A stretch of 29,047 bases of DNA, taken from assembly GCA_007117775.1 (NCBI GenBank), contig SKFX01000029.1, positions 1-29,047 of the forward strand, in the 5' to 3' direction. This DNA is from Ilumatobacteraceae bacterium (lineage in GTDB: Bacteria > Actinomycetota > Acidimicrobiia > Acidimicrobiales > Ilumatobacteraceae). The notes under the pieces are model-generated. The model did no database searches and was not told the DNA's origin. It saw nothing but the letters and a program-made list of their open reading frames with translations. A program made the position numbers and the translations under genes. Shown here piece after piece: positions 13,753-22,080 of the stretch (position 1 is its first letter; each line of letters begins with the position of its first letter).

Positions 13753-14518
13753 CCATCGCGCTGCGACGGTTGCGGATCGTGCGCGCCGTCACCCCATGTC
13801 TCAGTGCCACGATCTCGGTCGAGCCGGTCTCAAGGAGTTCTGTGATCAACTGACGATCATCGGCGTCGAGATGCAACTCGGTCACCAGCGTCGCCAGTTC
13901 CTCGAGCGCATTCGGTCCACTCTGTTGATGCACGATCGGCAGCCGCTCGGTGTCCACAACGATCTCGGTCGCCGAGCGGCGGCGTTCGGCGGCCTTATAG
14001 GCGATGTGCTCGGTGGAGCGAACCAGCGCCGCGGCCAGACAGCTCGGTCGGCGCTGGGGGTCGAATGTGCGGATGACGATCCAGGCCGCGCCGACGAGAT
14101 CTTCGAGGTGGCCGGTGGACAGACCGCGGCTGAGCCGCGCCCGCGTCAACATCAACAGTGCCGGCAGGATCCGCTGGAGCACGATGCGCGCTGCGAGATC
14201 ATCGTGGGCACCGAGGGCGACGAGGCCGCTGAGGACCCGATCGGCACTGCGGTCATCGGGCCAGACCCCGGCGTGCTCCGATGACAGCCGCCGGCATCGG
14301 CCCCCCGAGGCGATCAGGACCTCATCGAGATCGCCGACGGACTCGGCGATGACACCCCAGTCGTTCACTCGACGTAGCGAGCGACGATCGAAGCGCAGCC
14401 GCTGCCATTCGCGTTCGAGCTGGTCGCTGAAGCGATGGCCTACTGGTAGGTCGCCAACCGGTTCGACCCGGCTGGTCTGGTGGTGGTTGTCGTGGTCTGA
14501 GTAGGTGTCGTCGTCCAT
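13718..14518 (-). CDS. Sigma-70-like DNA-binding protein, divergent from the FtsK/EssC-like gene
   Basis: The 266-residue protein is not one I recognise as a named family. Residues ~118-181 resemble ECF sigma region 2 (HLEDLVGAAWIVIRTFDPQRRP, then AALVRSTEHIAYKAAERRR). Residues ~216-262 resemble region 4, with a helix-turn-helix in TEIVALRHGVTARTIRNRRSAM. The first ~115 residues are an extra, His/Asp-rich then helical part with no recognised domain. The protein is longer than typical ECF sigma factors and region 2 is weak, so it may be a degenerate sigma acting as a transcription factor. Its start faces the EssC-like gene across 170 bp that hold repeated TCACCGG motifs. Control of that intergenic region is a reasonable inference. 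Confidence 0.6.
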   Translation of the reverse strand: MDDDTYSDHDNHHQTSRVEPVGDLPVGHRFSDQLEREWQRLRFDRRSLRRVNDWGVIAESVGDLDEVLIASGGRCRRLSSEHAGVWPDDRSADRVLSGLVALGAHDDLAARIVLQRILPALLMLTRARLSRGLSTGHLEDLVGAAWIVIRTFDPQRRPSCLAAALVRSTEHIAYKAAERRRSATEIVVDTERLPIVHQQSGPNALEELATLVTELHLDADDRQLITELLETGSTEIVALRHGVTARTIRNRRSAMVTRIREAMPAV

Positions 14519-14540
14519 GACGCACCGTGCGCCTGCGGCC

Positions 14541-14635
14541 TCACCGGAGGATCCCCCGACCCGTTCACCGGCACCTCACCGGATCGTTCACCCGGTGGGA
14601 AATCTCGTGATGCTGATCTCACCGGGTCTCACCGG
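14541..14635. repeat. Array of TCACCGG direct repeats in a divergent promoter region
   Basis: TCACCGG occurs at 14541, 14565, 14576, 14619 and 14629, plus a one-base-insertion form TCACCCGG at 14588, all in the same orientation. The steps are 24, 11, 12, 31 and 10 bp, close to one, two or three helical turns. The array fills the gap between the sigma-like gene and the FtsK/EssC-like gene, so it is a candidate multi-copy operator. Confidence 0.65.
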
Positions 14636-14650
14636 GTGCTCACAGCACCC
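14634..14650. promoter_or_regulatory. Perfect 7-bp inverted repeat upstream of the EssC-like gene
   Basis: GGGTGCT (14634-14640) and AGCACCC (14644-14650) are separated by CAC. The element adjoins the last TCACCGG repeat and lies ~25 bp before a possible TACTGG -10 box (14674-14679). It could be a second operator or a short hairpin; there is no T tract, so it is not a terminator. Confidence 0.4.
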
Positions 14651-14688
14651 TGATTGAGCGGGTCGGGCGGCGGTACTGGCGGAGGAGC

Positions 14689-17600
14689 ATGCAGATCGTT
14701 CCGTTCCAGCGGAGCCGCTGTGCACCGGATGCCATGGCTAACTCCCACTGCGTATCCACGACGCCGTCTCGATCCACGCCTGACCCCCGGCGGGTGCAGG
14801 TGCGGATCCTGACCGGTCCCGATGTCGCGGCCCCGCAGGTGCTGGCGAGTCCGATGACGCTGCTCGGGCGAGGCCGGCGGTGCGGGCTGCGCATCGACGA
14901 TGCCGGACTCGAACCCCACCACCTGCGGGTGGTCATCGATGATGACGGTGGGATCGAGGTCATGCAGTTGGCCGGCCGGGTCCCGATGCGTGTCGGTGAT
15001 CGGCCGCTGCGGTGCTGGTCGGGCACCGTCATCGCCCCCGAGGTCATCGAGATCGCGTCGACGCGTCTGGTGATCGAGGCCGTACCGCTCGGCCTCGGCG
15101 ATGCGACGGTCCGTCTGGTGGCGTCAGGACCTCTGACCTGGTCGGTGCTGCGCCCACCGCGCCGGCCGACACCGGATCCGGTGGCGCCCACCGAGGCAGA
15201 CCTGTGGTCCTCGCATGGGCCAGGGCCCCATGATGATGATCCGTCAGCCCCGGCGAGCGGCGGTATCGGTGGTACGGCAATGATCGGATCGGCCATGACC
15301 CTCGTGGCGGCCTCGGTCATGGCGGTGGTCACCGGCCAGGTGCTGTTCATGGTCTTCGCGCTGACCGCGGTGGTGGGGACATCGGTCACTTGGGGATGGG
15401 GATGGTGGCAGCGTCGACGACAGCGTCGCGGAGAGCGCCGGCGCGCCGAGATGGTGGCAGTCGCGACCGAGCGGGCCCGAGCCGCAGCCAGCGCGGCCCA
15501 TCGCGCCGCGCATCTCGCCCGGTATCGACCGGTCGGAGAGGCCCTCTCAGACCACCGCAGCGATCGGCTGTGGGCCCGCCGATCCAGCCACGGTGATGCC
15601 TTCACCACCGTGTTCGGCGAATCCGCCGAGGAGATCGAGATCGTTGCTGGGCCGGGCGCTGCCAGATCCGACGCGATACCGCCGGCGTTGACGGTGGGGG
15701 TGGACCTCGGTGCCAGTCGCGCACAGGTCATCGCGGTGACCGGGCCGCATGCGACGGCCGTGATCACTTCAATGGTGGTGCAGTTGGCCATCCAAGCCGG
15801 CCCAGCCGACTGGGGGCTGGTGCGCGTCGTCGACGCGCTGCCCGGTGAGGTCTCCGGTGAGCTCTCCGGTGAGGCCAGTGGCGAGACCCGAGGCGATGGT
15901 GGCCACCGCTGGGAGCGCTCGTTACCGCACTGGCTCGGCGCACTGGGGGAGACCGCTCCACCCGACCAGGTCCAGGGAATCGTCGACGCCGCTCAGCGGG
16001 GTCGACGGATCGTGCTGCTGATCTCTGCCGATGCGGTGCTGCGGACCCGAGACGCCCCGATCCGTCGACTGATCGACGAGTTGGCGGGCCGAGCTGGCGG
16101 TGGTGGCTGCGACGACGGCGGGGAGCGATCAGGTGGTGTGACGGTGCTGGTCGATATCGCCGATGCGTCGTGGGTGCCGTCGATCTGCACCGGGGTGCTC
16201 CATACCGGCCTCGGCGTGCTCGGACGCTGGAACGAGGCCGAGCGCACCGAACGTGTCCGCCTCTGCGGTGTGACCGAACAGACGGCAGCGTCGATCGCAG
16301 CGGAGCTCTCGATGTTGGTCGACCCCGAACAGTCCACGTCGGTGGTCGAGTATCTCCCCGATGAGGTCGGCCTCGATGACCTCGACGGGGTACCCACCGA
16401 TCTCGATGGGGTCATCGCGGCGTGGACGACGAATCGGGAGCCGTCGGCGCCGATCGGGATCGCGGTGGACGCGGTTGGCTCGACGAAGACCCTGTGGTTG
16501 AACCTCGCCTCCGATGGACCACACGGCCTCATCGCAGGGACCACCGGATCGGGGAAGAGCGAACTGTTGCGCACCTTGGTCATCGCTCTGGCAGCACGTC
16601 TCGGCCCCGACCAGCTCAACTTCGTGCTCGTGGACTACAAGGGGGGTGCGACCTTCGACGCCTGTGCCGGCCTGCCCCATACCGTGGGTCTCGTCACCGA
16701 TCTCGACGAGGGGCTCGCGGCGCGGGCATTGGTGAGTCTGAACGCGGAACTGCACCGGCGCGAAGTACTGTTGCGGTCCGCTGGGGCGGTCGATATCGAC
16801 GATCCGGTGCTCTGCGATCCGACCGGTACCTCCCCGCCATTGCCGAGGCTGCTGGTCGTTATCGACGAGTTCGCTGCACTCGTCACCGAAGTGCCTGGAT
16901 TCATCGGGTCGCTCGTCGGGATCGCACAGCGTGGCCGCAGTCTCGGGGTGCATCTACTGCTGGCCACCCAACGGCCCGCCGGGGTCATCGATGACGCGAT
17001 CCGCGCCAACACCGATCTGCGTCTCGCGCTGCGGCTGAACGACCGCAGCGATGCCATCGATGTGGTCGGTACCGCCGAGCCGGCCGGGTTCTCGCGCACC
17101 ACACCGGGCCGGGCGCTGGTTCGTCTCGGTGCCGACACCGAGACGGTGTTCCAGGCTGCCACCAGCCGCCACCCACATCGATCAGGACGTGGCACCTGCC
17201 TCGAGCATCTCGCTCAGACCATCGCTGAGGCAGCGGCGAGATGCGGTGGTGCGGCACCGCATCGGCCGTGGTTGGCCGCGCTCGACTCACTTGTGTCCGA
17301 GCAGATCGGCGGCATGCTCGAGGAGTTGTGCGATGGCGACGCGATTGGGATCGTCGATGATCCCCGCCATCAGCGGTATCTGCCGCTGATCCCCGACACG
17401 GCAGTCAACCTCGCGATCGTCGGCGCGCTCGGATCGGGGACGTCGACCGCGCTCACCGCAGTGGTCGCACACGGTCTCAGCAGTCATGAGCATGTGGCGG
17501 TGATCGCGGCTGATCGTTCGGTGTTCGGCGGTGGTGACGGGGTCATCGCGCTCGGCGAGACCGAGCGCATCGGCCGGGTCGTGGCCCGCTGGACCGCCGA

Positions 17601-18801
17601 GATCGACCGGCGCCGCACCGCCGCGGCCACCGAGACCACGTCGCCGTGGTTATTGGCCATCGATGGCCTCGTCGCGCTGCGGCGTCGTCTCGAAGCTCTC
17701 CCCACCTCGGGGCCGCGCGACCTGTGGGAGTCATTGGATCGGGTCCTGGCCGAGGGCCCCGCCGTCGGGTTGCGATCGGTGGTGGTGATCGAGGACGAGG
17801 GCTCTCGGGTCGCTGGTCTGGTGTCGCGCTTCTCGGAGCGCTGGGTGATGCGCATCGGCGATAGCGGCGATGCCGCCGTCTATGGGGTGCGCGCCGATAC
17901 GGTCCCCGGCCCTGATGCGCCGCCGGGGTCGATGGTGGTGTTCTCCAGCGGCCTCGCCGGCCGGGTGGTGGTCGATGAGTCGTCGCTCGCGCGCCTCGAT
18001 GCACTCGAGGGGGTCGGGGTGCTGCCCGCCGATCTGGCCGCCGATGAGATCGTGGTGTCATCGACACCGGGGTCGCTCGTGATCGGCAGGCGATTCGATG
18101 ATCTCGGCCACGCCTCAGTGGATATCGCAGTATCGACCAACGCCATGGTGCTCGGCCCGGCGCGTTCGGGACGGACCACGACATTGGCCACGCTCGGGCT
18201 CGCCTGGGCCACCGCAGCGCGCTCAGCTGGGCGCGGCACAGCGATCGCTGTGGTCGGAACGGATGCGTCCGCAGCACTGCGCAGCGGTCTCGCCGATACC
18301 GCTGTCAGGGTCCACGGGCTCGATCCCGATCGCTATCGACCCGCTGATCGGGCACAACTGCTGGCATCAGCACTGCAGGACTGGCTCGACACCGTCGATG
18401 GGTCCACAATGTCGCTGGTGCTGATCGACGACGCCGATCGCCTCGATGATCCCGATGGTGCACTGGCCCGCCTCGTCGACGGACGCAACACCGCCTCGTT
18501 CATCGCTGCGGCGCGACCCGATGTGCTGCGTCAGAGCTATGGCCACTGGACGACGGCACTGCGGCGTGATCGATGCGGTCTGGTGCTCGCCGCCACCGCC
18601 GATCATGATGCCGATCTGCTCGGTGAACCCGTGGCGCGCCGTCTGCCGATCCCGGCGCGACCCGGACTCGGATGGTGGATCGGATCGGGCCCGGCTGCGC
18701 TGATCCAGATCGCCAATGCCTGCAGCACTGCCGACAGCACTGCCGATGCCGTCGCCGTCGGGAGCGAGCCATCAGCCGTGCCCGAGTCGGTGCTCACATG
18801 A
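14689..18801 (+). CDS. FHA-FtsK/SpoIIIE ATPase of the EssC/EccC type VII secretion class
   Basis: The 1370-residue protein begins with an FHA-like domain (about residues 37-130, with LLGRGRRCGL and EPHHLRV). Two membrane segments (about 192-212 and 215-240), a basic coiled stretch and three FtsK/SpoIIIE ATPase modules follow. Module 1 has an intact Walker A, GTTGSGKS (617-624), and Walker B VVIDEF (723-728). Modules 2 and 3 have altered P-loops: GALGSGTS (912-919, Lys to Thr) and GPARSGRT (1156-1163, Lys to Arg). Degenerate later modules are common in EssC/EccC motors. The order matches EssC, the membrane ATPase driving WXG100 protein export. The ATG at 14689 follows GGAGGA at short spacing; ATG 14734 is an alternative. 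No WXG100, EccB/D/E or mycosin gene is in the window. Confidence 0.85.
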   Translation: MQIVPFQRSRCAPDAMANSHCVSTTPSRSTPDPRRVQVRILTGPDVAAPQVLASPMTLLGRGRRCGLRIDDAGLEPHHLRVVIDDDGGIEVMQLAGRVPMRVGDRPLRCWSGTVIAPEVIEIASTRLVIEAVPLGLGDATVRLVASGPLTWSVLRPPRRPTPDPVAPTEADLWSSHGPGPHDDDPSAPASGGIGGTAMIGSAMTLVAASVMAVVTGQVLFMVFALTAVVGTSVTWGWGWWQRRRQRRGERRRAEMVAVATERARAAASAAHRAAHLARYRPVGEALSDHRSDRLWARRSSHGDAFTTVFGESAEEIEIVAGPGAARSDAIPPALTVGVDLGASRAQVIAVTGPHATAVITSMVVQLAIQAGPADWGLVRVVDALPGEVSGELSGEASGETRGDGGHRWERSLPHWLGALGETAPPDQVQGIVDAAQRGRRIVLLISADAVLRTRDAPIRRLIDELAGRAGGGGCDDGGERSGGVTVLVDIADASWVPSICTGVLHTGLGVLGRWNEAERTERVRLCGVTEQTAASIAAELSMLVDPEQSTSVVEYLPDEVGLDDLDGVPTDLDGVIAAWTTNREPSAPIGIAVDAVGSTKTLWLNLASDGPHGLIAGTTGSGKSELLRTLVIALAARLGPDQLNFVLVDYKGGATFDACAGLPHTVGLVTDLDEGLAARALVSLNAELHRREVLLRSAGAVDIDDPVLCDPTGTSPPLPRLLVVIDEFAALVTEVPGFIGSLVGIAQRGRSLGVHLLLATQRPAGVIDDAIRANTDLRLALRLNDRSDAIDVVGTAEPAGFSRTTPGRALVRLGADTETVFQAATSRHPHRSGRGTCLEHLAQTIAEAAARCGGAAPHRPWLAALDSLVSEQIGGMLEELCDGDAIGIVDDPRHQRYLPLIPDTAVNLAIVGALGSGTSTALTAVVAHGLSSHEHVAVIAADRSVFGGGDGVIALGETERIGRVVARWTAEIDRRRTAAATETTSPWLLAIDGLVALRRRLEALPTSGPRDLWESLDRVLAEGPAVGLRSVVVIEDEGSRVAGLVSRFSERWVMRIGDSGDAAVYGVRADTVPGPDAPPGSMVVFSSGLAGRVVVDESSLARLDALEGVGVLPADLAADEIVVSSTPGSLVIGRRFDDLGHASVDIAVSTNAMVLGPARSGRTTTLATLGLAWATAARSAGRGTAIAVVGTDASAALRSGLADTAVRVHGLDPDRYRPADRAQLLASALQDWLDTVDGSTMSLVLIDDADRLDDPDGALARLVDGRNTASFIAAARPDVLRQSYGHWTTALRRDRCGLVLAATADHDADLLGEPVARRLPIPARPGLGWWIGSGPAALIQIANACSTADSTADAVAVGSEPSAVPESVLT

Positions 18802-20167
18802 CCAGGCCGGTGATGACCCGTTCGTAGAACTCGGTCGTCAATGCCAGTGATTCGATATCGATGCGTTCGTTGTGGCCGTGGAATCGCTGACCGAACTCAG
18901 CCGGGTCCATCTCCGGGCTGAACAGCCCGGCGCCGTAGGCCACCGCTCCGAGCTGCCGCATGACGCGCGCGTCGGTGAATCCGACCATGAAGTGCGGTCG
19001 CAGGGTGGCATCGGGGAATGGATGGCTCACCGCGGTTGCGATCGCATCCCAGAGCGCGGTGTCGGTCCGACTCATCGAAGCCGGATGGTTGATCAGGGTC
19101 TCGACCTCGACCCGGCCGTACAACGCGTCTCCGAGCGCTGATCGCAGATGCTGTGCAACGTCGTCGTCGGTCTCACCGGGCAGGGTGCGGATATCGACAT
19201 CGATCTCGACGAGGCCCGGGATGATGTTGGTCTTCATCGATACGGCATCATGCACGGCATTGGGGGACATGGTGGTGTGGGTGCAGGCGTGCAGATGTGC
19301 CGCCAATCCATCGGATTCGAGGCCGGCGAGGAACTCATCGATGCCGCCCGGATCCATGAGCCGGGCTCGCGTCTCATCGTCGAGGCCGAGGCCATCGAGT
19401 TCGTGCTGCCACATCTCGTGCAGGCGTGGTGTCGGCCGGTACCGCGCGAGTCGGTCGATGACCGCGGCCGCGGTCACGAGTGCATTATCGGAGCGATAGG
19501 GCCGTGAGCCGTGTCCGGGGACTCCCCGGATCCGCAGTCGCCGCCATGCGACACCCTTCTCGGCGACGGCCACGGAGATGCGCGGCGCGTCACTCGGCCC
19601 GGTGTGCAGACCGCCGGACTCGGTGAGGACATAGTCGGTCGCGATGGCATCGCGATGGTGGTCGGCCATCCACTGTGCACCGTGGACGCTGCCGGCCTCC
19701 TCGTCGGCCACGGCGAAGAGGACCAGGTCGCCACGGAGTCGGTCGCGTCGATGGGCTGCGGTGGCGAAGGCGATCGTCATCGCCGAGGTCAGATTCAACA
19801 TGTCCACTGCGCCGCGTCCCCACACCTCGGTGCGACCGTCGGCATCGGTGATCAGTTCAGCGCCGAAGGGATCGTGGTCCCAGCCGGCTTCGTCGACGGG
19901 GACCACATCGGTATGGCCCATCAGACACAGCGACGGGGCCTCGGGATCTGATCCGCGTAGCCGGGCCACCAGCGAGACTCGTCCCGGTATCGGCTCATAG
20001 CGTTCGATCTCGGCGCCGGTGTTCTCGATCACTGCTCCGATCAGGTCCACAGCCCGGTGCTCGTGACCTGAATCGGCCGCTCCGGTGTTCACACAGCGCG
20101 CCCTGATCAGGTGCTGGAGCAGATCGATGGTGGCGCTCGCGCTGTTGAGCTGATCCGATGTGGCCAT
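18794..20167 (-). CDS. M20/M28-family zinc metallopeptidase (ArgE/DapE/ACY1 type)
   Basis: Starting at ATG 20167, the protein has 457 residues. It has the two-metal M20 motifs: MGHTDVVPVD (metal His and catalytic Asp), WGRGAVDML (bridging Asp) and DEEAG (catalytic Glu then metal Glu), with VPGHGSRPY in the dimerisation domain. The family hydrolyses peptide, N-acyl-amino-acid or carbamoyl bonds. The overall form resembles aminoacylase-1/carboxypeptidase-S-like members. An upstream in-frame ATG at 20185 would add six residues. It is cytoplasmic, with no signal peptide. Its 3' end overlaps the EssC-like gene by 8 bp in convergent orientation, and it is separated from the ABC exporter genes by 87 nt. 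The precise substrate is not known. Confidence 0.88.
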   Translation of the reverse strand: MATSDQLNSASATIDLLQHLIRARCVNTGAADSGHEHRAVDLIGAVIENTGAEIERYEPIPGRVSLVARLRGSDPEAPSLCLMGHTDVVPVDEAGWDHDPFGAELITDADGRTEVWGRGAVDMLNLTSAMTIAFATAAHRRDRLRGDLVLFAVADEEAGSVHGAQWMADHHRDAIATDYVLTESGGLHTGPSDAPRISVAVAEKGVAWRRLRIRGVPGHGSRPYRSDNALVTAAAVIDRLARYRPTPRLHEMWQHELDGLGLDDETRARLMDPGGIDEFLAGLESDGLAAHLHACTHTTMSPNAVHDAVSMKTNIIPGLVEIDVDIRTLPGETDDDVAQHLRSALGDALYGRVEVETLINHPASMSRTDTALWDAIATAVSHPFPDATLRPHFMVGFTDARVMRQLGAVAYGAGLFSPEMDPAEFGQRFHGHNERIDIESLALTTEFYERVITGLVM

Positions 20168-20223
20168 GGCGGCCCAGTCTGGCATCGCTCACGACCGATC
20201 GGAGTCCTCGTATGGCGAGTCCG

Positions 20224-20246
20224 GTTCAGATACCGCAGTTCAGATA
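20224..20246. repeat. Two GTTCAGATA direct repeats before the M20 peptidase gene
   Basis: GTTCAGATA occurs at 20224-20232 and 20238-20246, 14 bp apart, in the gap upstream of the peptidase start on the minus strand. It may be a regulator site or chance; the 87-bp gap holds no gene. Confidence 0.35.
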
Positions 20247-20254
20247 TCGGTCCC

Positions 20255-20977
20255 TCAGGCCTCGAGCACGCCGTCGGTGATGTGGACGGTGCGGTCACAG
20301 TATTGGGTGATGCGCTCGTCGTGGGTCACCACGATCGCTGCGGTCTGGCGCGATTTCATCTCGGTGCGGATGATCTCCATGACCTGTTCACCCAATTGGG
20401 TGTCGAGCGCAGAGGTCGGCTCGTCGAAGAGCACCAGTTCGGGCTCGTTCATCAGCGCCCGGCCGATGGCGACGCGTTGGCGCTGACCGCCCGACAGCTG
20501 AGATGGCAGATTGCGCGCCCGATCGCCGAGACCGAGTTCATCGAGGAGCTGATCGGCGCGGCGTCGCGCCGCCGCGCCGGTGCGCTTGCCCATCTCATCG
20601 ACCACCAACAGGTTCTCGCGCGCCGTCAGGAACGGCACGAGGTTCACCGACTGGAAGACGAAGCCGACCATGTCCTGGCGGAATGCGGTGAGTTGACGTT
20701 CGCTGTAATCGGTGATGTCGCGGCCACCGACGATCACCCTGCCGGACGTGGCCGACAGAATGCCCCCGGCGATCGAGCACAACGTGGTCTTACCCGAACC
20801 CGATGGCCCGACGAGCGCCACGATCTCGTCGGAGCCGACGCTCAGGCGGGCGCGATCGAGGGCGACCACCTCGTGTCCGTCGCCCATTCGGTAGACCTTG
20901 CGGACATCGTCGAGCACCAGGGCCTGTTCGGCCGTGGCCGTCTGGTGGTTCTGCGTTGGGTCATCTGCGGTGTTCAC
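20255..20977 (-). CDS. ABC exporter ATPase (LolD/MacB type)
   Basis: The 240-residue ATPase has Walker A GPSGSGKTT, FVFQSVNLVPFLTARENL after the Q-loop, signature LSGGQRQR, Walker B LVLFDEPTSALD and H-loop VVTHD. The sequence around the Q-loop (FQ.VNL.P.LTA.EN) is typical of the LolD/MacB/DevA group that works with FtsX-like permeases. The GTG at 20977 overlaps the stop of the permease gene (GTGA), which fixes the start; longer in-frame extensions would run into the permease. It is the last gene of a three-gene exporter operon. The substrate (lipid, lipoprotein or peptide) is unknown. Confidence 0.9.
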   Translation of the reverse strand: MNTADDPTQNHQTATAEQALVLDDVRKVYRMGDGHEVVALDRARLSVGSDEIVALVGPSGSGKTTLCSIAGGILSATSGRVIVGGRDITDYSERQLTAFRQDMVGFVFQSVNLVPFLTARENLLVVDEMGKRTGAAARRRADQLLDELGLGDRARNLPSQLSGGQRQRVAIGRALMNEPELVLFDEPTSALDTQLGEQVMEIIRTEMKSRQTAAIVVTHDERITQYCDRTVHITDGVLEA

Positions 20978-22080
20978 GATCCACTCCCGATGGCTGAGGC
21001 CGGATCGATCTTGAGGATCCGGCGCAATGAGAAGGCACAACCGGCGATCGCTGCGATGAGCAGCAAGACGGTGCTGACGATGATGCGCTCTGGTGTGACA
21101 TCGAGGGGCAGCCCACCAGGTGGGATGGCTGCGTCGAGGGCGATCAGTGCGCCGGCTGCGATGACGGCTGCGATCAGGGTCACCACGGCGGCTTGGGCGA
21201 CGAGGCCGGCGAACAGGGTCGAGGTGTGCGCTCCGAGCGCTTTGAGGACACCGTAGAGAGCGGTGCGTTCCACGGTGATCAATGCGAAGAACAGCCCGAT
21301 CACCACGACGGCGATGACCAGAGTGACCCCGATGATCTGATTGAAGGTGCCCTGTTGTTCCTCGACACCGGGTAGTGCGTTTGCAGCATCGGTGATGCTG
21401 AGTGATTCGGTGGAGCCGGTCGCAGTGTCGATTGACGCGGCGAGGCCATCGGCATCGGTGTCACCGCGGACCAACAACGCCTGAAAGACCTCGTCGCCGA
21501 CGCGCGCCCCGGGTCGGTTCTGTTCGAGCACTTCGCGCCAGGTCGCCGCATCGGACCACAGCGCACCCTGGCCGATGAAGCTGGTATCGGTGACGAAGCC
21601 GATGACCTCGACGGGCGAGCGCGCCGGGCCGAGCAGGAGTTCGGTGCCGATGGCGATGCCGTCTGAGCGCAGCACCTCATCGGCGTAGACCTGTCCGGGC
21701 GGTGGTACCTCGGGCACACCCGCTGGTGGGATCTCGACACCGAACAGCGCAACGGCTGCGAGATCGCGTTCGCCCGCACCGGGGACGCGCGCCCCGAGCT
21801 GCACGAGACCGACACCGCCGGTGTCGACCACCCCGGGAACCGACTCGATCTCGGCACGGACTCCAGGGTCGATGAGTGACCGTGCCAGCGAGGCGCGCGA
21901 GGCATCGGAATAGACGAGCACATCGCCGTCCTGGGCGCGGATCGCACCGGTCGAGGATCGGATCAGGCCGTCGAGCAGACTGCCGAGGAACATCAACAGG
22001 ATCGCGATCAACGTGAGGATCACCGTTGCGGTCGCGAACCGTCCGGGGCGTCGCCGCAGTTCGCGCAGAGCGAATCTCAT
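20974..22080 (-). CDS. FtsX/MacB-like ABC permease, second subunit
   Basis: The 368-residue protein has one N-terminal membrane helix (after MRFALRELRRRPGRF), a large extracytoplasmic domain of ~200 residues and three C-terminal helices (starting near FNQIIGVTLVIAVVVIGLFFALI), ending RRILKIDPASAIG. This 1+3 topology and the KALGAHTSTLFAGLV loop are typical of the FtsX/MacB permease domain. The ATG at 22080 overlaps the stop of the first permease gene (ATGA). The two permeases are similar in layout but diverged, so they probably form a heterodimer with the ATPase. DevC-like exporters have a comparable form. Confidence 0.88.
   Translation of the reverse strand: MRFALRELRRRPGRFATATVILTLIAILLMFLGSLLDGLIRSSTGAIRAQDGDVLVYSDASRASLARSLIDPGVRAEIESVPGVVDTGGVGLVQLGARVPGAGERDLAAVALFGVEIPPAGVPEVPPPGQVYADEVLRSDGIAIGTELLLGPARSPVEVIGFVTDTSFIGQGALWSDAATWREVLEQNRPGARVGDEVFQALLVRGDTDADGLAASIDTATGSTESLSITDAANALPGVEEQQGTFNQIIGVTLVIAVVVIGLFFALITVERTALYGVLKALGAHTSTLFAGLVAQAAVVTLIAAVIAAGALIALDAAIPPGGLPLDVTPERIIVSTVLLLIAAIAGCAFSLRRILKIDPASAIGSGS

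Noticed and set aside
14634..14650. Palindrome as a Rho-independent terminator
   Set aside because: No T tract follows and it lies upstream of, not after, a gene.
14640..15791. 383-codon minus-strand open frame opposite the EssC-like gene
   Set aside because: Shadow frame with low-complexity residues; the plus strand holds clear FHA and membrane segments here.
20111..21256. 381-codon plus-strand open frame opposite the exporter ATPase
   Set aside because: The minus strand has all ABC ATPase motifs; the plus frame shows no domain and spans two real genes.
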